7,198 nucleotides of DNA from Hyphomicrobiales bacterium (lineage in GTDB: Bacteria > Pseudomonadota > Alphaproteobacteria > Rhizobiales > Aestuariivirgaceae). The DNA is taken from positions 14,372 through 21,569 of the forward strand of contig PLXI01000178.1 of assembly GCA_003151375.1 (NCBI GenBank), given 5' to 3'. The translations under genes were made by a program, and so were the position numbers. Below, piece by piece: positions 1 through 6,325 of the stretch. The first letter of the stretch is position 1. Each line of letters begins with the position of its first letter. A model generated the notes under the pieces. That model saw nothing but the letters and a program-made list of their open reading frames with translations. It was not told the origin of the DNA and did not search any database.

Positions 1-413
1 GTGGGTGCATTGCCGATGACGACAATGGAGCCTGCAAGTACGCCTTGCCACAGTTCCACAGCAGCGGCACTGCGTGTGGTGTTGTTAGCAATACCAATCT
101 CGCGCGCGCGCGGGTCATTGAGTGTACAGATGATTTCGACGTTAGGCGGCAGTTGCTTTGCGATGATGCCATGTTTCACCATTTCTGAATCGACAAATAT
201 CGGCTTTCCAGCGGCCAGTGCCGCTTGCGTTGTGGTCACGAAATCTGGCGTAATCACCAAATCCTTGGCCATTTCCACCATGCCGCAAGCGTGAATGACA
301 CGCGTAGCAATGGCGTGGGCCGATGACGGCAGATGTGAAAGATCAGCCTCTGACGCAATGATCTCAAAGGAGCGAGCGTAAATTTGTGATGGATTGCGAA
401 GGTAATCGAACAT
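1..413 (-). CDS. cobH: Precorrin-8X methylmutase CobH (CbiC family), 3' end cut by window edge
   Basis: CobH moves the C-11 methyl group of precorrin-8x to C-12, giving hydrogenobyrinic acid in the aerobic cobalamin pathway; it is cytosolic. About 137 codons are present of a protein usually near 210 residues, so the C-terminal third lies beyond position 1. Visible family hallmarks are the N-terminal YLRNPSQIYARSF block, the VIHACGMVEMAKDL block whose histidine (residue 41) matches the catalytic His of CobH, the ICTLNDPRAREIG segment, NNTRSAAAVELW-like sequence (read NNTTRSAAAVELW) and GSIVVIGNAPT at the window edge. Two tandem ATGs are possible: 416 (ATGA overlap with the cbiX stop) or 413 (TGATG overlap). 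I chose 413 because the purine run GAAGAG then lies 6 nt upstream. Translation is probably coupled to cbiX. Identity is confident; the exact start is not. Confidence 0.93.
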   Translation of the reverse strand, partial: MFDYLRNPSQIYARSFEIIASEADLSHLPSSAHAIATRVIHACGMVEMAKDLVITPDFVTTTQAALAAGKPIFVDSEMVKHGIIAKQLPPNVEIICTLNDPRAREIGIANNTTRSAAAVELWQGVLAGSIVVIGNAP

Positions 414-1408
414 CATTTTCTCTTCAATGTCACTGGCCCAAGCGGATGATTAGCATGAGGATAAGGCGCATGGGTGTGATCGTGACTATGATCGTGAGTG
501 TGTGGCAGGCTGATTAGCTTAAATGGCCCATCTTGTTCAGCGCTAATACCCTCAACATGGTGATGGTGGCTTTCTTGTACGGCACCCACATCTGCCTCAA
601 AACCCAAAACCTGTGTACGATATTTACACAGCTGACAATTCATCGCATTTTCACCGATGAGAATTTGCTCCACACGTTCGACAAAAGTGTCGATCACTGC
701 CGGATGGTCATTGAGATAAGGCGCTTTAATGAATTCAATTTCAGAGTGCGAGGCCGCCACTTCATCCGTGGACTGATAAATCCGTTCCACCAAAATACCA
801 GTGAAGAGAAAATATGGAAATACGATGATGCGTTTATAGCCCAACCGTGTGGCGTGTTCCAACGCCGGTGCCACCAACGGAAAAGTCACTCCTGAATAAG
901 CCGTTTCCGCCCAGCCAAAGCCAAAACCTTCCCACAACATGCGGGTAACTTTGGAGACATTCGAATTAGCGTCGGGATCAGAAGACCCACGCCCCACCAC
1001 CACCAGCATGGTTTCATGCAGTGGCACATGCGTGTTTGCATCAAGTGCCTGCTGAATGCGGTCTCCGGCGGCGCGCAACATTTTAGGATCAATGCCCAGC
1101 TCTTTGCCATAGTTGATGGTAAGTTTGTTGGCGGCGGCATAAGTGTTGAGCACTGATGGGATGTCATTCTTGGCGTGGCCAGCGGCAAACAACATTCCCG
1201 GCACAGCAAGCACGCGAGTGACGCCAGCGGCCTTCAATTTATCCAGTCCGGTGCGAATAATAGGTGTGGCAAATTCCAGATAACCAAATTCAACCGGATA
1301 TTTTGGCAGGCGCTTTTTGAGATGCTCCGACAGTGCGCCGAATTCTTGCACAGCATCGAGATCACGGCTGCCATGGCCGCAGAGCATCACCCCAAGTTTT
1401 TCAATCAT
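413..1408 (-). CDS. cbiX: Sirohydrochlorin cobaltochelatase CbiX, long form with His-rich tail
   Basis: CbiX is a class II chelatase that inserts Co2+ into sirohydrochlorin (early cobalt insertion). From ATG 1408 the protein has 331 residues. Two tandem CbiX-type domains are expected in this long form: the first carries CGHGSRD (His12) and AAGHAKNDIP (His78), matching the two catalytic histidines of the family; the second starts near VVVGRGSSDPDAN, where the first His is replaced by Arg, and continues through VFPYFLFTG. Near residue 256 an MNCQLCKYR segment gives a CxxC pair like the Fe-S/redox motif of long CbiX proteins. The tail holds HHHH and HTHDHSHDHTH (about residues 281-313), a probable metal store. 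The frame is open back to a TTG at 1447, but GGAAGG lies 6 nt before ATG 1408 (3 nt before ATG 1411) and nothing suitable precedes 1447 or 1444. It overlaps cobH, so the two are coupled. A siroheme ferrochelatase role is the main alternative. Confidence 0.9.
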   Translation of the reverse strand: MIEKLGVMLCGHGSRDLDAVQEFGALSEHLKKRLPKYPVEFGYLEFATPIIRTGLDKLKAAGVTRVLAVPGMLFAAGHAKNDIPSVLNTYAAANKLTINYGKELGIDPKMLRAAGDRIQQALDANTHVPLHETMLVVVGRGSSDPDANSNVSKVTRMLWEGFGFGWAETAYSGVTFPLVAPALEHATRLGYKRIIVFPYFLFTGILVERIYQSTDEVAASHSEIEFIKAPYLNDHPAVIDTFVERVEQILIGENAMNCQLCKYRTQVLGFEADVGAVQESHHHHVEGISAEQDGPFKLISLPHTHDHSHDHTHAPYPHANHPLGPVTLKRK

Positions 1409-1433
1409 CATTTGCCTTCCATATGTGGGCAGC

Positions 1434-1508
1434 TCACGCTTCACCAATGAAACGTTTGGAAGGGCAGTTCCGTCTTGGCCCCTGATTGGGTTGGCCGTGC
1501 GCGGACAT
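1434..1508 (-). CDS. Possible 24-residue small ORF heading the cbiX-cobH unit
   Basis: A short reading frame starts at ATG 1508 and ends at TGA 1436-1434, 25 nt before the chosen cbiX start. It begins MSAHGQPNQ and ends KRFIGEA, is rich in Pro, Gly, Arg and Asn, and holds one Cys. A full Shine-Dalgarno AAAGGAG (1518-1524) stands 9 nt upstream of ATG 1508; another in-frame ATG at 1517 abuts that site directly and is a poor start. A likely promoter lies just upstream, so this would be the first translated frame of the mRNA. I do not recognise the peptide. It could be a real small protein, a leader peptide tuning cbiX translation, or a chance ORF whose ribosome site merely loads ribosomes upstream of cbiX. 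It has no hydrophobic segment, so a membrane or secreted role is unlikely. Confidence 0.4.
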   Translation of the reverse strand: MSAHGQPNQGPRRNCPSKRFIGEA

Positions 1509-1517
1509 GTCTTTCAT

Positions 1518-1524
1518 CTCCTTT
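1518..1524 (-). promoter_or_regulatory. Strong ribosome binding site AAAGGAG
   Basis: On the minus strand AAAGGAG is the best Shine-Dalgarno match I found in the window. It is placed 9 nt before ATG 1508 of the small ORF and more than 100 nt before the cbiX start, so it cannot serve cbiX directly. This is the main evidence that something short is translated here. Confidence 0.5.
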
Positions 1525-1543
1525 ATGGAGAACTGCTGAGTTT

Positions 1544-1571
1544 CTTATAGCGCGCTGGGCTTGCGGGGCAA
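1544..1571 (-). promoter_or_regulatory. Candidate sigma70-type promoter for the small ORF-cbiX-cobH unit
   Basis: Reading the minus strand, TTGCCC (1566-1571, 4 of 6 to TTGACA) is followed after 16 nt by TATAAG (1544-1549, 5 of 6 to TATAAT). Transcription would start near 1537, leaving a leader of about 30 nt before ATG 1508. That is too short to hold a cobalamin riboswitch between this promoter and the first ORF. The spacer is GC-rich. The match is by eye and not scored. Confidence 0.45.
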
Positions 1572-1589
1572 GGCGGATTGCGACAGAAT
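1561..1589 (+). promoter_or_regulatory. Weak candidate promoter for the secreted-protein gene
   Basis: On the plus strand TTGCGG (1561-1566) and CAGAAT (1584-1589) are 17 nt apart, matching 3 of 6 and 4 of 6 consensus bases. The start would fall near 1596, just ahead of the GGAG at 1606-1609. Its -35 box would overlap the -35 box of the divergent minus-strand promoter. This is only the best of poor options; the gene must be transcribed from somewhere in this short gap or read through from further left. Confidence 0.2.
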
Positions 1590-1615
1590 GACTGTGGGGG
1601 CAGATGGAGTGCAGC

Positions 1616-2092
1616 ATGCGGTTATACATTGGGATTTTGGCCGTGGTGGCGATGATGGGAACTGCGCGAGCGGAGTTTTATGCAAACGCGCGTTATGGCT
1701 ATTACATCGATGTTCCGAAGATGTTCTCCGTGGCAGATCCGGAATCTGATTCTGGTGATGGGCGGCTATTCCACACTGCTGACAAATCCGCCGAAGTTGC
1801 AGTTTGGGGAGGCTGGATCCTTGATGGTGGATTTGCTGATGAGGCCAAAACCCGTCAGAATGATGAAGTCGAGGATGGTTGGAAATTAGCCTATGTGAGC
1901 AAGCCGAGCCCGACAGTCAGTAATTTTTCCGGGATGAAAGACGGGTTGATTTTTTATGTCCATATTATCTCGCGCTGCAGCGGCACGGGTTATGCGATGT
2001 ATCGCTTGCAATATCCGGCAACCGACAAAGTCAAATATGAATCTGCGATTACACAACTAAACGCGTCTCTCAAAAAAGAGGCTTGCTCTTAA
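1616..2092 (+). CDS. Secreted small protein of unknown function
   Basis: This encodes 158 residues from ATG 1616. I chose it over the in-frame ATG 1604 because GGAG (1606-1609) sits 6 nt upstream and because it gives a clean signal peptide: a basic start (MRLY), a hydrophobic core, and a type I cleavage site ARA followed by EF at residues 19/20. The mature part of about 139 residues should be periplasmic or exported. It has an aromatic start (YANARYGYYIDVP), a GDGRLFHTADKSAEVAVWGG block, and two cysteines (121 and 157) that could form a disulfide. The RYG..IDVP and GDGR..ADKSA patterns resemble uncharacterised periplasmic proteins of Hyphomicrobiales, but I cannot name a family. It is the only plus-strand gene here, divergent from cbiX and convergent with cobO. 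Nothing ties it to cobalamin except position. Confidence 0.82.
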   Translation: MRLYIGILAVVAMMGTARAEFYANARYGYYIDVPKMFSVADPESDSGDGRLFHTADKSAEVAVWGGWILDGGFADEAKTRQNDEVEDGWKLAYVSKPSPTVSNFSGMKDGLIFYVHIISRCSGTGYAMYRLQYPATDKVKYESAITQLNASLKKEACS

Positions 2093-2703
2093 AACTCCAC
2101 CCCCGCCTGCGCCTTAACACCAGAGCGGAAGGGGTGTTTTATTTGCTCCATCTCAGTGACTAAGTCGGCCATTTCGATGAGGCGTTCATTGGCGTTGCGG
2201 CCCGTGATGATGATGTGTTTATCCAGAGGGCGCTTGGCCAAGAAGTCCAAAACCTCTTCGAGCGGCAAATAATCATAGCGCAACACGATGTTCAGCTCAT
2301 CTAACATCACGCAGCGGTAAGACGGATCAGCAATCAGGCGCTTAGCCTCTTCCCAGCCAGCGCGTGCATGGGCGACATCGCGGTCGCGGTCTTGGGTTTC
2401 CCAAGTAAAACCTTCGCCCATGGCTTTGATGGTGACGAGATCAGGGAACTTTTCCAACACGCTGCGTTCACCCGTGCCCCACGCGCCTTTGACGAATTGA
2501 ATGACGGCGGATTTCATACCGTGGCCCAAATGGCGGAAGATCATGCCGAAAGCGGCGGTTGATTTGCCTTTGCCCTTGCCGGTGTGAATAATCAACAAGC
2601 CCCGCTCAATGGTTTTTGTGGCCATGATTTTATCGCGCGCAGCTTTTTTCTTGGCCATTTTTTCATTATGGCGGGCGGTGTCGTGGTCAATTTCTTCAGA
2701 CAT
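2089..2703 (-). CDS. cobO: Cob(I)alamin adenosyltransferase CobO
   Basis: CobO (BtuR/CobA type) transfers the 5'-deoxyadenosyl group of ATP to the reduced cobalt of cob(I)yrinic acid a,c-diamide and related corrinoids; it is a cytosolic dimer. The 204 residues match the family length. A Lys-rich N-terminal arm (residues 14-30) precedes the P-loop TGKGKGKST (41-49), followed by FGMIFRHLGHG, the VIQFVKGAW strand, the MGEGFTWETQDRDRD segment, the acidic VMLDELN strand and IITGRNA. The end HPFRSGVKAQAGVEF is the usual alphaproteobacterial CobO terminus. Its ATG overlaps the last 8 nt of cobN (ATGTCTGA), and AAAGG lies about 8 nt upstream inside cobN, so it should be coupled to cobN. Its TAA stop shares the palindrome TTAA with the stop of the convergent gene. 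Confidence 0.97.
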   Translation of the reverse strand: MSEEIDHDTARHNEKMAKKKAARDKIMATKTIERGLLIIHTGKGKGKSTAAFGMIFRHLGHGMKSAVIQFVKGAWGTGERSVLEKFPDLVTIKAMGEGFTWETQDRDRDVAHARAGWEEAKRLIADPSYRCVMLDELNIVLRYDYLPLEEVLDFLAKRPLDKHIIITGRNANERLIEMADLVTEMEQIKHPFRSGVKAQAGVEF

Positions 2704-5700
2704 TTTGTAGGCCTTTCAATTCATCGTAAACGGAATTCAAACGCGGCTGCCAAAGCCCGCGCGCGATAGCTTCTTCAAACCGCATCGCGATTTCGCGCAA
2801 GGCATCGGGGTTATTGTCTTGAATGAAACGGCGGGTTTTATCATCAAGAATAAACGCCTCATGTGCCAAATCAAAATGGTGGGATTTTACCGCACCCGTG
2901 GTGGCAGCAAAGGCGAACATGTAATCCACCGTTGCGGCAATTTCAAACGCGCCCTTATAGCCGTGGCGCTTAACGCCCGCGATCCATTTGGGGTTGATCA
3001 CGCGTGAACGCATGACGCGGGAGATTTCTTCTTCTAGTGTGCGGATCACCGGGCGTTCTGGCCTTGAGTGATCATTGTGATAGCTGCGAGGCTTATTGCC
3101 CGATTGGGTTTCCACAGCAGCACTCATGCCACCTTCAAATTGGTAATAGTCATCGCTGTCCAACACATCATGTTCGCGGTTGTCTTGATTGTGAATCACT
3201 GCTTCGATTGCGGCAAGCCGGCGTTTGAATAAAGATTCATTGTTCAGGCCATGCTGGCGCGTTCCATAGGCGTATGCCCCCCAGGTGACATAAGCCGCTG
3301 CGAGATCGGCTTTGGTATCCCAGATTTTTTCGTCGATCAGGGCTTGCAAGCCTGCACCATAAGCGCCGGGCTTGGAGCCGAAAATGCGCGCGGCGCTGAG
3401 GTCAATGGCCTGGTCAGGAGCAACGCCCGTGTTGACCAACATAGTGGCTTCGGCCTTGGCGCGGGCAGCCAAGGGATTATCGTCGGCTGGTTCATCCAAA
3501 GCTGCCACAGCGCGGAAGGCTTTATCGAGTAACTCGATTTGGGCCGGAAAGGCATCACGGAAAAAGCCCGAAATGCGCAAGGTCACATCCACGCGGGGGC
3601 GGGCAAGTTTTGCAAGTGAGACGATCTCAAATCCGTTCACGCGCCAGCTGGCATGATCCCATATTGGTTTGGCACCAATCAGCGCTAGCGCTTGGGCAAT
3701 ATCGTCACCGCCAGTTCGCATATTGGCAGTTCCCCAAGCCGAAAGCCCTATAGATTTAAGGTGTTGGCCTATATCTTGAAAGTGACGGGTGAGAAGCGCT
3801 TGCGCTGATTTTTCACCCAAGGCCCAAGCCGTTGGCGTGGGGATTGCGCGGTTATCCACCGAATAAAAGTTGCGGCCTGTGGGCAGAACGTTAAGGCGGC
3901 CGCGCGTTGGTGCACCTGATGCACCCGGGGCGACGCGGCGACCGTTCAAGCCATCGATCAAGGCTTTGATTTCCGCTGGCCCGCAGGCCGCAAGTGCAGG
4001 GCGAACCGAAGTTTCGATTTCCCGCAACACCAATTCCAAGTCTCCGCCATTGGGCCGATTTATACTGTCTAAAAGTTTTGTTGCGAGCAGTTCTAACCGT
4101 TCAACTGTGTCGCCATTTGTGCGCCATGGATCAAGCGATGTGGTTGCAAGTTCCTGCGGGCGAGGGCCATTCCAGCTTTCAGCCAAGTTGCAGGTAAGCG
4201 GGTCGAATGGCGCTAAACCCAGTGCATTGCTCAGTGCACGGATCAATGATTGATCGCCGCCTTCGCCAAGCCCACGCGGCACACGGGTGAGTGCCACGAG
4301 CAAATCCACTTCTTGTTGTCCGCTGGGTGAAGTGCCGAGCACATGCAACCCATCACGGATTTGGGCTTCTTTCAAATCACAAAGAAAGGCATCTAGTTTA
4401 GTGAGGTCTTGGTCTGTGTCTCCACTTAGGCCCGCGTCGTGATCAAGACGGGTTGACGTGGTGAGTTCAAAAATACGGCGGCGCAATTCGGTGAGACGGC
4501 GTTTATCAAGGCCGCTGGCGAGATAGTATTCATCCACCAAGGCTTCCAAATCTTTCAGCGGGCCGTAAGTTTCAGCTCTGGTGAGAGGCGGTGTGAGATG
4601 GTCAATAATGACAGCGGAGGTGCGGCGCTTGGCTTGGGTGCCTTCGCCGGGATCATTGACGATGAATGGATAGAGCTGGGGCAATGGGCCAAGAGCCACT
4701 TCCGGCCAGCACGCGTTGGATAGTCCTACCGCCTTGCCGGGCAGCCATTCCAAATTACCATGCTTGCCATTGTGGATAATGGCCTGTGCACCGAAGTGAT
4801 GGCGTATCCAGAAATAAGTGGCCAAGTAATTATGGGGGGGAATGAGTGCTGGATCATGATAGGTGGATTTGGGATCAATCCCATAGCCACGCGCTGGTTG
4901 AATGCATGTGGCGATGTTGCCGAATTGCGTGATGGCGAGTGAGAACTGGCCGCTATGAAAAACGGGGTCACTTTGAGGCTCACCCCACCGTGATATCATC
5001 TGTGTACGGATAGGTTCGGGTAGGGCGTTGAAGTGAATGAGATACTCTTCCAACGACAACTTCGTGCCGCTCGATTCTTTGCGCGCGGTGATTAACGTTT
5101 GAATAAGCGCATTGCCATCCATGGGATAAGCGCCAGTGGCATAGTCTGCGGCTTTCATTGCATTCAAAATTGCGATGGTGCTGGCGGGCGTATCATAGCC
5201 CACGCCATTGGCCACACGGCCATCCTTGTCAGGATAATTGGCCAGAACAATGGTGACTTTCTTTTGCTTATTTGGTGTGATGCGCAGTGTCGCCCAAACT
5301 TTTGCCAGTTCTGCCACATGGGCAATACGGTCGGGCACTGGTTGATAGGTGACGATGCGGCATTGCGTTGGTTGATGGAATTGCGCGTCTGCCTTGAAGG
5401 AAATGGCCCGCGTAAAAATACGACCATCGAGTTCTGGCAACACAACATTCATCGCCAAATCGGTGGCGCGAAGGCCTTGCGTTGAAGCCTGCCATTCTTC
5501 TTTTGAGGAACCTGCAAGAGCCACCTGCAAGACTGCGCAATCAGCCTTAGCCAGAATGTCTTTGCTTTCGTCACCAATGGCAAAGCCTGTGGCATTTATG
5601 ATGACCGATGGTGGATGTTGCGAAATGTGTTTGGCTATGAATGCTGCGCTGGCTTCATCTTTAAGGCTCGTTATGAAAATCGCTGACACGTCGAGCCCTT

Positions 5701-6325
5701 GGGTATTAAGCTCGCAGTGAAGTGCATCAATCGGTGCAGTTTGCCCGCCTTCGATCAGTGACCGATAAAAAATGATAAGTGCTTGTGGTGTATGTGCTTC
5801 AAGATGATAGCCAGCCTTGGGCAAGACTTGGGGTGCTGGTGCTTTATCGCCCTTGCAAAGTTGCAAAAGCGATTTGGCGTTTTGCAAACCACCAAACGCA
5901 AAGTATTGCCTGATACGCTCAACTTCCGACGCGGGTAGAGTTGACAATGCCGACAGTTCTCCATCAGCTTCTTGGCCACCAGGGATGAGGGCAAGTTTGA
6001 TGTTATTCTCATGCGCCAGGGCCGCCACTTGTTCTACGCCATATGGCCAATAGCTTTTGCCGCCGAGCAAGCGAATGATGATGAACTTGGCATGGGCCAG
6101 CGTTTGTTCTGTGTAGAGATCAACCGAATAATTGTGTTGCAGTTGCATGAGGTTGGCAAGGCGCAATGTGGGCGCCGATTGGCCCAAAACATCATGAGCC
6201 GCGGCAAGGCAAGTGAGTTCAGAATCAGCAGCAGATAGGATCACCACATCAGCTGGTGATTGTTTTAGGTCAATGGCTTCCGCGCCGCCGTCAATCGTGC
6301 CTGATGTGGTGGCAAGGAGGTGCAT
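2696..6325 (-). CDS. cobN: Aerobic cobaltochelatase subunit CobN
   Basis: CobN is the large corrin-binding subunit of the ATP-dependent CobNST chelatase, which inserts Co2+ into hydrogenobyrinic acid a,c-diamide. The frame is intact at 1209 residues, slightly shorter than the roughly 1275 of P. denitrificans CobN. It opens with the typical MHLLATTSGTIDGG and SAADSEL blocks. The magnesium-chelatase H-like core is clear: YGIDPKSTYHDPALIPPHNY (481-500), the His-containing HNGKHGNLEWLPGK (518-531), NDPGEGTQAKRR (557-568), NVLPTGRNFYSVD (812-824) and GGMSAAVE (1065-1072). It ends with a usual GLWQPRLNSVYDELKGL. The ATG overlaps the cobW stop by one base (TAATG), and no good Shine-Dalgarno precedes it, so translation probably depends on ribosomes finishing cobW. 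The partner subunits CobS and CobT, an AAA+ motor pair, are not in the window. Confidence 0.98.
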   Translation of the reverse strand: MHLLATTSGTIDGGAEAIDLKQSPADVVILSAADSELTCLAAAHDVLGQSAPTLRLANLMQLQHNYSVDLYTEQTLAHAKFIIIRLLGGKSYWPYGVEQVAALAHENNIKLALIPGGQEADGELSALSTLPASEVERIRQYFAFGGLQNAKSLLQLCKGDKAPAPQVLPKAGYHLEAHTPQALIIFYRSLIEGGQTAPIDALHCELNTQGLDVSAIFITSLKDEASAAFIAKHISQHPPSVIINATGFAIGDESKDILAKADCAVLQVALAGSSKEEWQASTQGLRATDLAMNVVLPELDGRIFTRAISFKADAQFHQPTQCRIVTYQPVPDRIAHVAELAKVWATLRITPNKQKKVTIVLANYPDKDGRVANGVGYDTPASTIAILNAMKAADYATGAYPMDGNALIQTLITARKESSGTKLSLEEYLIHFNALPEPIRTQMISRWGEPQSDPVFHSGQFSLAITQFGNIATCIQPARGYGIDPKSTYHDPALIPPHNYLATYFWIRHHFGAQAIIHNGKHGNLEWLPGKAVGLSNACWPEVALGPLPQLYPFIVNDPGEGTQAKRRTSAVIIDHLTPPLTRAETYGPLKDLEALVDEYYLASGLDKRRLTELRRRIFELTTSTRLDHDAGLSGDTDQDLTKLDAFLCDLKEAQIRDGLHVLGTSPSGQQEVDLLVALTRVPRGLGEGGDQSLIRALSNALGLAPFDPLTCNLAESWNGPRPQELATTSLDPWRTNGDTVERLELLATKLLDSINRPNGGDLELVLREIETSVRPALAACGPAEIKALIDGLNGRRVAPGASGAPTRGRLNVLPTGRNFYSVDNRAIPTPTAWALGEKSAQALLTRHFQDIGQHLKSIGLSAWGTANMRTGGDDIAQALALIGAKPIWDHASWRVNGFEIVSLAKLARPRVDVTLRISGFFRDAFPAQIELLDKAFRAVAALDEPADDNPLAARAKAEATMLVNTGVAPDQAIDLSAARIFGSKPGAYGAGLQALIDEKIWDTKADLAAAYVTWGAYAYGTRQHGLNNESLFKRRLAAIEAVIHNQDNREHDVLDSDDYYQFEGGMSAAVETQSGNKPRSYHNDHSRPERPVIRTLEEEISRVMRSRVINPKWIAGVKRHGYKGAFEIAATVDYMFAFAATTGAVKSHHFDLAHEAFILDDKTRRFIQDNNPDALREIAMRFEEAIARGLWQPRLNSVYDELKGLQNV

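Noticed and set aside
101..112. Alternating CG run (also near 2757-2765 and 6894-6903) as a Z-DNA or regulatory element
   Set aside because: Each is inside a coding gene encoding ordinary Arg/Ala stretches, and they have no shared context.
1..294. Plus-strand 97-codon open frame at the left edge
   Set aside because: It is the antisense shadow of cobH, whose minus-strand translation is a clear family match.
1445..1447. TTG at 1447 (or GTG at 1444) as the start of cbiX
   Set aside because: No Shine-Dalgarno precedes it and the added 13 residues are not typical of CbiX, which normally begins just before the GHGSRD motif; ATG 1408 has GGAAGG at good spacing.
1448..1603. Cobalamin riboswitch upstream of cbiX on the minus strand (CTGCCCCCACAGT near 1586-1598 resembles part of the conserved core)
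   Set aside because: The other core elements, notably the B12 box with CCAGGAGACC and a GCCACTG segment, are absent, and the likely promoter lies downstream of this motif, so it would not be transcribed.
2076..2090. Possible terminator hairpin AAGAG-GCTTG-CTCTT at the end of the plus-strand gene
   Set aside because: The stem is only 5 bp with no G+C-rich extension and is not followed by a T-run on the plus strand, so it is unlikely to terminate.
3870..4253. Plus-strand open frames of 90-130 codons within cobN (e.g. 3870-4253 and 5099-5485)
   Set aside because: They lie opposite an intact, conserved cobN, show no family resemblance and have compositions expected of antisense reading.
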